A stretch of 64,000 bases of DNA from Ailanthus altissimus (Eukaryota; Streptophyta; Magnoliopsida; Sapindales; Simaroubaceae): the NCBI GenBank assembly GCA_946807835.1, contig OX327697.1, forward strand, positions 10,289,001-10,353,000. Direction: 5' to 3'. This document shows, in pieces, positions 37,071 through 49,089 of the stretch (positions are counted from its first letter, which is position 1; each line of letters starts with the position of its first letter). The position numbers and the translations under genes are program-made. Under the pieces are notes generated by a model, which saw only the letters and a program-made list of their open reading frames with translations, ran no database searches and was not told the origin of the DNA.

Positions 37071-37814
37071 TATTGAAGCTGAAGCACACAAACAAGCAAA
37101 AAAATTCACCAAAGCAAATAATAATGTAGAACAAGTTATTAAGAAATAAATAGAGAAAGGGGTAGAAGAAGAACACACAAAGAATTACGTGGTTCGGCAA
37201 CTTGCCTACATTCACAGCAGATCAAAATTACACTCTTCTCTTATTATGAATCACAAGGCACTCACAAAGTTATGCCTTTTACAAGAAAGATCACAAAGAA
37301 AACTCTCTCTTGCACTCTAGGGATTTTCTCTCATAAAGAACCATAAAGATTATCACTAAGATCACAAAGATTTCTAGTTGATCACAAAGATCTATATTTG
37401 ATCACAAAGATCTATATTTGATCACAAAGATGTGTTTACAAGCTAATTGATAGCCTTTATATAGGCTTTGGAACGACCTAGGTTTACCCTATATGTGTGG
37501 GAGCCGCATTAGGGAGTCCTGAAACAAGTGGGAGATGAAATAAGGAAGTTTTTTTATTTTCGGATACTGTTCCCGTCTCCAGTGCCATGGTGCTAGGCTC
37601 TCATCGCCGCAGCGTTGGCGTGCTTCTGCTGAGCACTGCGGCGCTGGCCTTCTGGCGCCGCAACGCCCACACCTAGTCACTGAGGCGCTGGCGCCTGGTG
37701 TGCCCTTCTTTATTTTTTTCCTCCTTTCACATCCGTCTTCGATCCATGTACACCCTACACACTTGGCTTGATCTCCAAATCATATTCCGATGATTTTCAA
37801 TCAATATCTTCACA
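37071..37814 (-). mobile_element. 3' LTR of copia element
   Basis: Homologous to 42052-42697 over its length. The right end (minus-strand start) is TGTGAAGATATTG at 37814 and the left end is GCTTCAATA at 37071, the terminal G of the CA end being altered. It is about 100 bases longer than the 5' LTR because of extra atttgatcacaaagatct repeats (37370-37430) and a larger GC-rich islet (37570-37700). Contains tatataggc, a likely TATA region, at 37458. Confidence 0.85.
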
Positions 37815-37826
37815 AATCCCCTCCTT
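37815..37826 (-). other. Copia polypurine tract
   Basis: Minus strand AAGGAGGGGATT lies immediately upstream of the 3' LTR, where plus-strand DNA synthesis is primed. Confidence 0.7.
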
Positions 37827-37883
37827 GATTCAAAATCATCCACAAAGCAACTCGATCTATCATTTCCGCATCTTCAGTCACCT

Positions 37884-40800
37884 TTACAAAGTAGTGACTC
37901 TGGTTAAGTCCTTGCATAGAACGAACTTAACCGAGGGTAGTGGCTTAGTCAACATATCAGCAGAGTTTTTAGATGACGCTATCTTTGTTAGACTAACTTC
38001 ACCACTTTGGACAATCTCACGAATGTAATGGAGTTTCACATCAATGTGTTTTGACCTCTCATGGAACACTTGATGCTTGCTTAGGTGTATGGCACTCTAG
38101 CTATCACAATACACACCGGTGTTCACATCTTCTCTAACCAATACCTCCGTGCATATGCCTTTTAATCACACGGCCTCCTTGATAGCTTCACTAACAGCTA
38201 TGTACTCTGTCTCTATAGTAGATAGTGCAACCACGTGTTATAGAACTGATCTCCAACACACACTACACCCAAACACTGTGAATACGTAGCCCGTCAACGA
38301 TCTTCTCTTGTTAAGATCACCTGCATAATCTAAGTCTACGTACCCTCTTACCATTTCATTGCTATCCTCATCCCTCTTATACATTAACCCCTGATTCGAA
38401 GTTCCCTTGAGATATCTCAGAATCCACTTTACTGCAAGCTAGTGATCTTTTCCTAGATTTGCCATGTATCTACTCACTATACTCACAGCCTGTGCTATGT
38501 CTGGTCTTGTGCAAACCATTGCATATATGATGCTCTCCACAATGCTTGCATATGGTACTTTGCTCATCTGCAGTTTCTCCTCATCGGATATCGGTGACTG
38601 TGCTGCTGAAAGTCTGAAATGCATGGCCAAAGAAGTAGAGACAGCCTTCGCGTTGGACATACCAAACTTCTCTAAAAGTTTAACTATATATCGCTGTTGG
38701 GACAAAAAGATAACGTCTCTTCTTTCCTTCACAATATCCATACCTAAAATTCTCTTTATTGCTTCCAAATCCTTCATTTCAAACTCGTCACTTAACTGCT
38801 TCATGAGCTTATGTATTTCTTCTATGTTCTTGCACGCGATCAACATATCATCGATGTATAGAAGCAAACTCACCACTTAATTGCTTCACAAGCTTATGTA
38901 TTTCTTCCATGTTCTTGTACGCGATCAACATATCATCGATGTATAGAAGCAAACTCGCCACTTAACTGCTTCATGAGCTTATGTATTTCTTCCATGTTCT
39001 TGCACGCGATCAACATATCATCGATGTATAGAAGCAAATACATCATCCCATCCTTTATGTTCTTAAAGTACACGCATCCGTCATACTTGCTTCTATTAAA
39101 GCCATAAGCCATCATAAACTTATCAAATCTCCTATACCACTGTCTAGGTGATTGCTTTAACCCGTATAATGACTTCTTTAGCAAACAAGCATGATCTTCT
39201 TTTTCGGGCTCCTCGAACCTTTGCGGCTGTGTCATGTATATCGTTTCTTCAAGCTCTTCATGTAGAAAAGTTGTCTTTACATCCATCTGCTCTAGATGTA
39301 AATCAAGGTTTGCACACATGGCTAACAAAATCCTAATAGATGTGTGCTTGACAACTAGAGGGAATATCTCATGAAAATTGACTCCCTCTCTCTGAGTAAA
39401 ATCTTGTGCTACTAACCTAGCCTTGAATCTCGTAGGCTCAATCCCCGGTATCCCTTCCTTCACTTTATATACCCACTTGCACCCGACTAGCTTCTTTTGA
39501 GGTCTCTCCACCAACTTTCAGATATTGTTCTTCCTAAGAGAACAAATTTCTTCTTCCATGGCCTACTGTCATTCTTTCTTGTTTTCACTCTTTATAGCCT
39601 CACCATATGTCCTAAGCTCATCATACTCAAGAGTGTATGCAGAATTAAAAGCATGAGCAACTAAGTCTGCTTGTGCATACCTGATTGGTGGGTTAATCAT
39701 TCTCCTTAGCCTGTCTCTAACAAGCTAGTACTCTTCAAGTTCTAACTCAGGAGTTCTAGTCTTCTTTTGGGTGGACTTGGAGGAACTCGCCGGTGTTCTT
39801 AGTTCATCTTCAATGATCTCCTCGTTGAAGTGTTGATCTGGGGGCATATCATATCCATTTTCAGGCTCTACTTCAACTTTTATCGACTCAGGTGCTGAGT
39901 CTTTCTTGGGCACAGGTTTTTCTTTCTCATCTTCTTGGGAGGTTTTTAGCATCGTCATCTCATCGAATGTCACATCACGACTTATACTCCTTGGTGGTGT
40001 TAAGTCTTTACACCACACCTTGTATCCTTTCACTCATTCGGGATATCCTATGAATACCCATTTGATAGCTCTAGGTTTCAACTTCCCCTCCTTAACATGT
40101 ACAAAGGCAGGACAACCAAATATTCTGAGGTGATCATAATTCAGAGGATTGCCAGACCATTTCTCTTTTGGCGTCTTGAAGTCAATTGCTAAGGAGGGAC
40201 TTCTATTAATCAAGTAAGCTGCAGTCACTACAGCTTCTCCCCAGAATGTCTTGGACATCTTCGCATTGGTAAGCATGCATCTAACCCTTTCAAGTAGGGT
40301 CCTGTTCATCCTCTCAGCTACCCCATTCTACTGTGGTGTTGATCTTATCGTTTTATGCCTTGTAATCTCATGCTTGGCACAAAACCCATCAAACTCTCTG
40401 TTGTAAAATTCGATGCCGTTGTCAGTTCTCAACCTCTTCACTCTTTTGCCAGTCTGATTCTCAACAAGAGCCTTTCAAGTCTTGAATACTTCAAAATCTT
40501 AATCCTTACTCTTCAACACATAGACCCACAGCTTCCTCGAATAGTCATCAATCAAGCTGAGAAAATACATGGCACCACCACGAGTAACTGTCTGAGATCC
40601 GAGTGTATGTAGTCAAGAGTCCCCTTAGTCTTGTGCTCTTCAATACTGAACCTCATTCTATGTGCTTTCCCAAGCACACAATGCTTACAAAACTCTATGG
40701 GCTTGAACTTATCCTCACCAAACGCCTGTTGACTATATAACTCCTTTAGGTTTCTCTTGTCTAGGTGTGCCAGTTTAATATACCACAACTTGGTTTACAT

Positions 40801-42020
40801 ACTCTCATCATATTTAGAGAATAATGCAGAACTACTCACGACTTCACCCTTAAGCACATAAACACCTTTGCGCTTCTCTCCTTTCATTACTACCATGGAC
40901 CCTTTAAAACTCTTAAAATCCATCCGTCGATCCTGATGGAATACCCATTTTGGTCTAGAGTTCCTAGTGAGATTAAGTTTCTCTTTAAGTCAGGAACATA
41001 CCTAACATCTATCAAGTCTCTCACTCGCCCATCATGCAGCCTAAGCTTAACACTACCAATTCCCATCATCTGACATGCAATGTCATTACCCATTAACACC
41101 TTACCACCACTAATAGGTTAGAAATTTGTAAACCAAGACTTGTGCGGACACATGTGAAAAGTACAACAAGAATCTAAAACCCATTGTTTAGAGTTCATAC
41201 CATCAGTAGTGACGAATGTCTCTGCGTTATCATAGCTATCATCATAAGCAAGCGCAGCATTCACTTTCTTCTTGTCTTGTGCTCTCTTCTCAAGATAGTC
41301 CTTTATGAAGTGCCCCTCTTTCTTGCAGTAATAGCACTTCCTAGGAGTCCTAAACTTTGACCTTGAGCTTTTTTTCTTCCCATCTCTATATGAGGGCCTT
41401 CCTCTTACAGATAAGCTTTTTGCATTGCCCTCGGTCTACTTTCCTAATAACTTTGAGTTTAATGATGATTTCATATTACTTATCGTTAAACTCTCTCTGT
41501 CGTAGAGTAACGTATCAACAAAACTCTCATAACTCTTGGGGAGTGCACTCAGCAAGATAATTACTCTATCTTTATCTTCTATCTTGATGTTGATAGACTT
41601 AAGATCAAGGATGATCTTATTGAAGGCGTCTATATGATCTTTCATCGGCGTCCTCTCTGACATGGACAGCTAATACAACTTCTTCTTTATATGTAATCTA
41701 TTGGCCAATGATTTTCTCATATAAAGAGAGTCAAGTTTCTTCTAAAGCCTTATTGCCGTCGTCTCACCTGCTACTTCCCTTAGTACTTCATCGCTCAATG
41801 ACAGAACGATTGTACTATGAGCTCTTTCTTGAATGTCCTTTCTTTCTGCTTCTGGTTTAAATGACTATAGCGTCTTATCTTCATCACTAGATGGAGCTGT
41901 AGTCTCCTCTAATGCCGAACCAAGTCTTTGGCTCACCAACAACACTTTAACCTTCATCTTCCACAGGTTGAAGTCATTCGTACCGTTGAATTTCTCTACC
42001 TCGTACTTGGGTGTGGCCAT
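37884..42020 (-). pseudogene. Copia gag-pol polyprotein, disabled
   Basis: The start MATPKYEVEKFNGTNDF is at 42020. Order on the minus strand: gag (SMSERTPMKDHIDAFNKI), zinc knuckle CYYCKKEGHFIKDYL (41350-41300; last C lost), protease VLDSCCTFHMCP with D-S-C in place of D-S-G, GAG-pre-integrase (WYIKLAHLDKRNLKEL), integrase end (FWGEAVVTAAYLINRSP, IFGCPAFVHVK), reverse transcriptase (CKWVYKVKEGIPG, QMDVKTTFLHEELEE, KKSLYGLKQSPRQWY, YIDDML) and RNase H (LSTIETEYIAVSEA, HIDVKLHYIRE, ADMLTKPLP). The order is that of a Ty1-copia element of Tnt1/Tork style. At least ten premature stops and an 85 bp triplication in reverse transcriptase kill it. Confidence 0.9.
38781..39035. repeat. 85 bp tandem triplication in copia reverse transcriptase
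   Basis: Units at 38781-38865, 38866-38950 and 38951-39035 are nearly identical (each starts aaactcg or aaactca and ends gtatagaagc). On the minus strand each encodes LLLYIDDMLIA and KLMKQLS, the polymerase active-site segment. Because 85 is not a multiple of 3, every added unit shifts the frame. Confidence 0.9.
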
Positions 42021-42035
42021 GTCTGCTTAGAACCA

Positions 42036-42051
42036 AGTTCTGATACTAGTT
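42036..42051 (-). other. Copia primer binding site
   Basis: Minus strand AACTAGTATCAGAACTTGG follows the 5' LTR directly and resembles TGGTATCAGAGC, complementary to initiator tRNA-Met; two or three bases differ. Confidence 0.65.
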
Positions 42052-42697
42052 TGTTGAAGCAGAAGCACACAAACAAGAAAAAATATTCACCCAAGTAAAT
42101 AATAATGCAGAACAAGTTATTAAGAAATAAATATAAAAAGGGGTAGAAGAAGAACACATAAAGAATTACGTGGTTCGACAACTTGCTTACATTTACGGCG
42201 AATCAAGATCACACTCTTCTCTTATGATGAATCACAAGGCACTCATAAAGTTATGCCTTTTACAAGAAATATCACAAAGAAAACTCTCTCTTACACTCTA
42301 GTGATTTTATCTCATAAAGAACCACAAAGATTATCACTAAGATCATAAAGATTTCTAGTTGATCACAAAGATGTGTTTACAAGCCAATTGATAGCTTTCA
42401 TATAGGCTTTGGGACGACCTAAGTTTACTATATACGTGTGGGAGTCGTATTAGGGAGTCCTGAAACAAGTGGAAGACGAAATAAGGAAGTTTTCTTATTT
42501 TCAGATACTGTTTCCCTCTCCAGCGCCACGGCGCTGGCGCGCTTCTGCTGAGTGCTGCGGCGCTGGCCTTCTGGCTCCTGGTGCGCCCTTCTTTATTTTT
42601 TACTTCTTTTCACATCTATCTTCAATCTATGCATACCCTACACACTTGACTTTATCTCTAAATTATATTCTAATCATTTTCAATCAATATCTCCACA
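42052..42697 (-). mobile_element. 5' LTR of copia element
   Basis: Minus-strand start TGTGGAGATATTG at 42697 and end GCTTCAACA at 42052. It matches the 3' LTR at 37071-37814. Flanks AGAAG (37066-37070) and AGAAA (42698-42702) agree at 4 of 5 bases, an aged target duplication. Many substitutions and indels between the LTRs show the insertion is old. Confidence 0.85.
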
Positions 42698-43419
42698 AGA
42701 AACATTCGGAGTCATAACGGGAATATTGCTATCCTTGATAGCAAAGAGAATTGTACTTGTTAGCAAAGTTAAATCTCTAACTAGCAATCCTAGATGCTGC
42801 TGACACAAGAGCCTAGAAGCATCTTGTGCTCTTTAATTTGTTGATGTGAACGATACAATATCTTGTGCTTACCAATTTACCATTTAATATTTCTGAAACG
42901 TAATTGTAATTGAAGATCTCACTGTTTCAGTCTTTTGTCTTTTTTAAATTTGGAAGTACACTTTTCCTTTTTTGCAAAGTAAGATACACATTTGAAAAAA
43001 ATAGAAAAAGCTGCAATTAAAAAAATATGCACGAAATGAGTTCGTGAGATTGTAGAATTACCATTTTGAGCCGGTGAAGTAACTGGCGTGCGGTTGTACG
43101 GTGAAGGACGTGGGGGCCCTTTGTAGGTCAGAGCATCTTATGTATCCGCCACGTGTCCATGGAGTGGAAAATTCCACGATCATTATTGTTGGAATCTCCG
43201 GTTAGGCAGGCCCATTTCTCCTCGAAGCTGCCAATAAGATTATTAAGAAAAACCTTTTCTTACGATAAGATTTTTCATAAAATAAAATAATCTCTAATAA
43301 AAGTTATTTTTATTCTTTCAAAAAATATAAAAAGTTATTTTATTTTCTTAAAAATATAATAAATAATAAAATCTGGCATTGGATTTGCCGCGACCAACAC
43401 CATGCGCCATGTTAACTCT
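42698..43419. other. Intergenic DNA, possible 5' LINE remainder
   Basis: This is the original flank of the copia insertion and may continue the LINE 5' region, but no protein similarity was recognised. A GC-richer patch (43075-43220) has no open frame. Confidence 0.3.
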
Positions 43420-43435
43420 TAATATTACTGTCATG
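43420..43435. repeat. SINE target duplication, left (16 bp)
   Basis: TAATATTACTGTCATG, repeated exactly at 43569-43584. Confidence 0.9.
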
Positions 43436-43568
43436 TTTTTTTTTTTTTTGAAGGGGGGATTATAAATTTATCAACATTTTCGCACCACCTGGGGGGAAGG
43501 GGGGGTCGAACCCAGGTGGGGATGTGAGTCCTTAGGGGCTCAGCCAACTTGGCTGAGCCCCCATGCTC
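43436..43568 (-). mobile_element. tRNA-derived SINE, 133 bp
   Basis: On the minus strand it begins AGCATGGGGGCTCAGCC, carries an A-box-like CAGCCAAGTTGGCTGAG and a good B box GGGTTCGACCC, and ends in a poly(A) tail (T run on the plus strand at 43436-43450). Perfect 16 bp target duplications flank it. This is the structure of a plant tRNA-derived SINE moved by LINE machinery; the intact duplication suggests a fairly recent insertion. Confidence 0.85.
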
Positions 43569-43584
43569 TAATATTACTGTCATG
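43569..43584. repeat. SINE target duplication, right (16 bp)
   Basis: Exact repeat of 43420-43435 at the 5' side of the SINE. Confidence 0.9.
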
Positions 43585-45339
43585 TTAAACGGGAAATATT
43601 ATTTTACATCAATATTTAGTAATTACCAGTTTTACATTTTAATATGCACGCAATAAAGAAGAACCCATTAACTTTAATTTGGAAAGACTGATCTTTTGAC
43701 GATGGATGATGCCTATAGATTAGGGAGGAATATTTTCGTAAGGTAGCCTAACTAGTAAATCAACATTAGAAACAAAATTTAAGCTTTTTTTTTTTATAAT
43801 TAAAAACTGAAACTCTTATTTATAACAATTACATTTCATCATTCACTTAAAATTAAAAGTGATCGATCTCGATTTTTAATAATTCAAATTGCTCCCACAT
43901 GTTGCTATTATGCACCAACCTTTACATGATTACATCCAATCCAAAGTTGTTATAATTGAACTAGTCTTTGCCAAAGAGAAGCAAAAGCTTTTTCTCAAAG
44001 TTTATAAAAATTAAATCAAGATAAAAAGTAACGTTTACTTTTAGTCTCCTCCTCTTATAATTACCTCAAAAAAAAAAAACCCCAAACCTGACTTTAGACT
44101 CTAACCTTTCTTTTACATAACTCTTATGGGGGCCATCATCGATTAATATAATCTAAAAAGGCAAAAATAACAAAATGAATTATGTCATGTGATTCAAAGA
44201 TTGAAACTTTGACGTGCTTTGTTTGAGCCTTCAAATGTGTGTTCTCTTTCCATGCGCGCAGGCAAATCCATTCCCAGTTTGGTCTAAAACTCTAAAGCAC
44301 ATTCGAGCTTTCCCATTTCCTACCACAATTTCTTCTTGTTTGAAAAGGTCATTTTTCTTTAGTTAAATGAAGAAAATTGCAATTTTGTTTTTTCAATAAT
44401 ATTGCCTTGTTCAACTTTCTTTTAACTTTAATTAGAAGAATACATATTTATTTTCATCATAAATAAATAAAAAAATTGTTTAAGAATCCTTTTAAATTTT
44501 TATTACTATTAATTAGAATAGAAACAAGACCTACCATAATTACTTGCATAATGAAACCTGTTCAAATAGACTATGCAGTCACTTCACTTGTAAGTTACAA
44601 ATTGTTTACGAACTTAAAAATGTAAATCGTAAATACAGAAGTTATTAAAAAAATAAAATAAAAACTCAAGTCTTACCTTTATTAAATCATTTATTTTATG
44701 AAGTGGACCGGATAGAAAGTAGTAGGTCTGGTCAGCACATGGGAAGAAGAAGCACCAATAATAATATAATATTCAAAGTTCAACATATTTATTCTTTGTC
44801 ATCTCCTTGGTTTCGCCCTTCATATGCTTTGACTTGTTGGCCTAAATTAGCGGCCAAATATATTCTTATTTATTTATTTCACCGTGGGACTTTGTATCTG
44901 GTCACCAACCAACCACGGTATCATATTCTGTTCTATTGTACCAAGTACCAACCCCCACTTTTTTACTATTTAAAAAATATGAATCAAGAAAATTAATTAG
45001 ATCAGAAAATTCCTTCAATTTTTTTTCAACAAATAAAATAAGACTAATTTATTTCTTCTTTTAATTAGATATACCTCTAAAATAAAATTCTTCATATATG
45101 TAATGTTATTTTCTTGTATCATGCTGTATATGAGTCGAACCTTATCACTTTTTTCAATTTTTTTTTTGTTTGTTTTAGTATGAAAGGATGGGAAAATAAC
45201 TTTCTAAGTATAAAGTTTCCTCATTATATTTACATTTAGTAATCAAACAATTTTTTAAAAAAAACATATAAATTCTTTAACCTATGTGCTTGATTTCTTA
45301 ACAAATTCAAACAAACAATAAAATAATGCAACAATATAA
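43585..45339. other. AT-rich intergenic DNA
   Basis: No gene recognised. An open frame at 44703-44996 (plus) has no known motif. Composition and homopolymer runs are as expected for intergenic plant DNA. Confidence 0.4.
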
Positions 45340-45464
45340 ATAATGCTAGACATCTGAAATATTATTTTATTTTCATAAATAATAAATTTTTATAACTTTT
45401 AAATATTATACGAGTTCACTGTCAAAATAATTTATTATAGTGTAACCTAATATGTCTAGTTATT
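45340..45464. mobile_element. MITE related to the one at 20586
   Basis: ATAATGCTAGACAT at the left and the reverse complement CAATAACTAGACAT at the right are inverted and resemble the ends at 20586 (GAGTAATGTTAGA, AGAGCAATGCTAGACATT). Flanks tataa and gtataa suggest a short target duplication. Non-coding, about 125 bp. Confidence 0.5.
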
Positions 45465-46415
45465 GTATAAGAAAAGATGCAAGCAAATCAAAATTTACAA
45501 AACCATTTTCCTCTTGTTTATAATATGTAATGTGTTGCGACTACTTGTTATTAGTTATTAGTTCAATTATTATGATTTCAAAACATAATTAAGAGATACT
45601 TTGATCAATCATGCTGGTTCTTTGCAATTTAATTTGTTTCTCAGCCATTGAGATGAATGTTTCGGAGCCACATGAAGAGGGTATCATTTCATTATCTTGA
45701 TTCTTGAAACTTGAAAGGGCAAGCAAGCGTAAATTATTACGTAAATGCTTATTATTTTTTATATAAATTAAGATTATCAAAACCCTCCAACCCCTTCAGA
45801 ATCTCAACTCCATTTAATAATATTAAAGAAAAATTTAAAATTCACTTTGCTATGTCTAATCTTGGCATCACATTACTCTGAATTCAACTAAAAACTCTTC
45901 CCCTGATTAAACATAGTTTAAACTTCATTAATTTTCTAAGAATGTATTATCAATAATGTTACAAATTTGGTATGCTGATGTTGCAATGATATAGAATGAG
46001 TAACATCACACGTACGTCACGGCCAAATTGACAAAGACCTGTTGTGGTTGTGAGTACTTAACGGTCACTGACATGAAGTGAACATGTTACCACACATATG
46101 TAAATGATTTAATTATCAAAGTACTTGTCGTCGTCACAAGACTTCTAATCTAAGGCACACAATAGTCAATAGTATCTTTCCAATATCTTGCTTAGTTGGA
46201 AGTTGGAAGTTGGAACCATCACCCTCTCTACTTGGTTGTTTCTTTGTTTTGCTGGTTTATACAACAAATAAGAATTCTTAACAAGAAATTTTAATTCCAT
46301 TGTATATAAATACAAGATAAATATAATCGCTAATAACCCATAAATCAGATACATCAATTAATGTTAATGATATGAAATCGCATATAAGATACATTAATTT
46401 GAGTGTTTCTTTGCA
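45465..46415. other. AT-rich intergenic DNA
   Basis: No recognisable gene, repeat boundary or RNA gene. The 45589-45780 and 46166-46357 minus-strand frames show no family features. Confidence 0.4.
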
Positions 46416-46911
46416 ATGCCACAGGAAATTCCCTCTCCCCTCATAATTTTCTTTTTATTTTTAGTTAAAAAGAGGGGGGGAAAAAAAGAAGAGAGAGACC
46501 AAAGAAAAGAAAAGGTGCAGGGGGATTTTAGCTTTCCAGTTAAAGTTCTAATTATTGGCCTTTTTGTTGATAGCAAAGTTGAAAAGTCTAGTTGTTTTAA
46601 AGACGACGAGGAAATTGCGCGTAGGACGGGCTTTTATTCGGAGGTAATTTTGGCGACTTGCTAAATTGCTATCCTACTTGTCCTACTATCGGCCTATGAC
46701 GACGGCATCTGGTGCCAACTTGATAGCAGGCTTTTGGTTTTTGTTTCTGTGTGGATTGCCGATGATTCTTACGAAGAAAATTTTCATTGGGGAACCACAC
46801 AACAAACCTTCATTGTCATTGGCAATGGCTGCAGTATTCCAAGAACTTATTCTCGAAGAACAAAATCAGAAGTATCTTGATCCAGAACCAATGTTTTGGG
46901 ATCAAAAGTGA
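46416..46911 (+). other. Two adjacent open frames of unknown nature
   Basis: Frames at 46416-46664 (82 codons, very lysine- and glutamate-rich middle) and 46666-46911 (81 codons, ending ELILEEQNQKYLDPEPMFWD) follow each other with one base between. The composition is more balanced than the surroundings. I recognise no domain. The second could be a terminal exon or gene fragment; the first includes a hydrophobic start and a charged purine-rich tract that may be chance. Confidence 0.2.
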
Positions 46912-47830
46912 TTTCCATTTGAAGCAATCTTGGTAGACAAAAGATACAATGATGCCCTAATTTGTACACTTGGCTATCCTTGTCAATTCTTAGAATGGAT
47001 GGACATCTTTAAACGAGTATTAGATAAAGGGGATATTTGGAAAGTGCATAAATTAATGACACATTTCGATTAATATCTACCACCTTTCAAATAAAAAAAG
47101 AAGATTAATATCTACCAACCGATAAAAAAGTTAATATATACCAAGATAAATTCTATTTCTTATAAAGCCATATATGATTTTTCTGATCTTAAATAATATG
47201 AAAATATTTTTTTATTGTTAAAGTTAATATTGTTATAAGTTTTTTTTTTTTAATTTAGTTATCGACGACTTAGAATATTTCCATTTTGTTAAGTGTCTTA
47301 CTATAATCATAGTTTTATTTATTATTCTTCTTATAAAGACTAAGAATTAATGCCTATATAAAAATAATTTTGTGTAATTGTTACTCAAAGTAGCAATACA
47401 GAGACTCAGTTTCTTCTAATATAATATAGAGCTTCAGTTTTATCAAAACCTTATGCCAGAATCTAGCCTAACAAGAGCCAAAATCATTGTGCAAACTACC
47501 GCTCATTTAATAGCCCTTAGTTACTCGTGGTTACATACTGACACCACTATCTTACTTGTTCGGCAAAACACTTTCAGATATAACCTTCTTTAGTTTGTTA
47601 ATAGCCACCTTTCGCTAGGCAACATCAAAACCTAAATAAGAAGCATTTTTTCATACCTATAATCTATTTGGGGTCGATGTAATTCAAATAAAATTGGGAC
47701 ATATATGAAATTTGGATGAATTTGAGTTCAATTTTGATATTTTAAATAAATTTAGGGTTTATGTAATTTTAGATAAGTTTGGGTAGATATGTAATTTTAA
47801 TAAATTTTTAGGGTAGAACTAAATTTTTAG
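46912..47830. other. AT-rich intergenic DNA
   Basis: No gene recognised. Several phrases of the type ggacatatatgaaatttgg near 47700-47830 look like degenerate short repeats. Confidence 0.35.
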
Positions 47831-47839
47831 AGATGAGGC

Positions 47840-47945
47840 CATAAACCATAAGCTATAAAATCCTAAACCTATAATCTTAAATTTTAAATCTTAAATTCTA
47901 AATCTTAAACTCATGATTCTTAACCTTAAATTCTTGATCCCTAGC
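47840..47945 (-). repeat. Degenerate telomere-like tract (C-strand)
   Basis: Runs of words close to CCTAAA, such as aaatcctaaacctataatc and cttaaattctaaatctt, resemble decayed CCCTAAA repeats. Very diverged. Confidence 0.4.
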
Positions 47946-48078
47946 GTTAGTTTGTCGACAAATTTTATCCTCTTCCATTGTCTTTAGTGTAACAAGATGG
48001 TAAACATACAACATATTATAGATTTTCTGATCAAGCTTATATACTCAACTTATAACTTTTCTTTCTAGTAATAGGTCT

Positions 48079-48086
48079 CACACAAT
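48079..48086. repeat. hAT target duplication CACACAAT, left
   Basis: Identical to 52456-52463; an 8 bp duplication is the hallmark of hAT transposition. Confidence 0.9.
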
Positions 48087-48329
48087 TAGGATTGGGCACA
48101 GTTCGGTCCGGTCCGATTTTTTTTAGAACCGAACCGAACCGGTCTAGTTCGGTTTTTTGTTATACAAAAATCAAATGAATATTTGAAAGAGAAAGAAACC
48201 GAATCGAACCGAACTGTTTTTTTGGTTCGGTTCGGTTTGGTTTTTTTCGATTTTTTACTATTTTTTTAATTTTTTTTATTTCAAATTTTAAATTTTTTTT
48301 TACATAATTCCTTTTTTATTTAAACAAGT

Positions 48330-48760
48330 TTACATAATTTTGCTATAATTGTCCATCAACAATTCAATATTGTCCAATTCTATCAAAAATAATTATCTAT
48401 ATAAATAAAAATTTACCATCAATATAATATTCATAAAAATAAAATTCATCATCAACATAATATTCAAAATAAGATTATAATTAATACATAAAAATAAAAT
48501 TACATCAATATCTAATTATCAATCAATATCACATAATGGTGATCACATATCTAAAGTCTAGCAACAAAATATTCATGAAAATAAAATTTGTTCATCAACA
48601 ATTCAATAACATTCACGAAAATAAAATTATTCATCAACAATTCAACACAACATTCATGAAAATAAAATAGTTCATCAACAATTCAACACAATATTCATGA
48701 AACTAAAATTGTTCACCAACATAATATTCAAAGTAATATTATGCATAAAAAAAGATTATC
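48330..48760. repeat. Imperfect short tandem repeats in the hAT element
   Basis: Units on the theme aaaataaaattgttcatcaacaattcaa recur about ten times with variations of spacing. Non-coding; part of the 3' region of the transposon. Confidence 0.6.
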
Positions 48761-49089
48761 CATCAATAATCTATTGTCCATCAACTCCATGCTTATTAAT
48801 TTCATCTCCAATCCAAAAAACCATCAAATCTACAAGTATTAGAAAAAAAAAATTTATATTAGTAAACTATACACTATAAATTATAAATTAGATATAATAA
48901 ATTTAATAAATTTAAAATGCCTCATACCTCCAGTACTTTTATCAATCAGTGGTCATAATATGCTGTGATGCATCCATCAAAATGCTCAATTCTATAGAGA
49001 AAAATATAATAAAAAAATAAGTAAAGAATGAAGTTAAAAATAATTAACTATCACATAACTATATAAGTAATTATTATACCTGTTTCAAC

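Noticed and set aside
38464..40612. Plus-strand open frames inside the copia element
   Set aside because: Antisense shadows of the reverse transcriptase and integrase; the minus strand carries all recognisable motifs.
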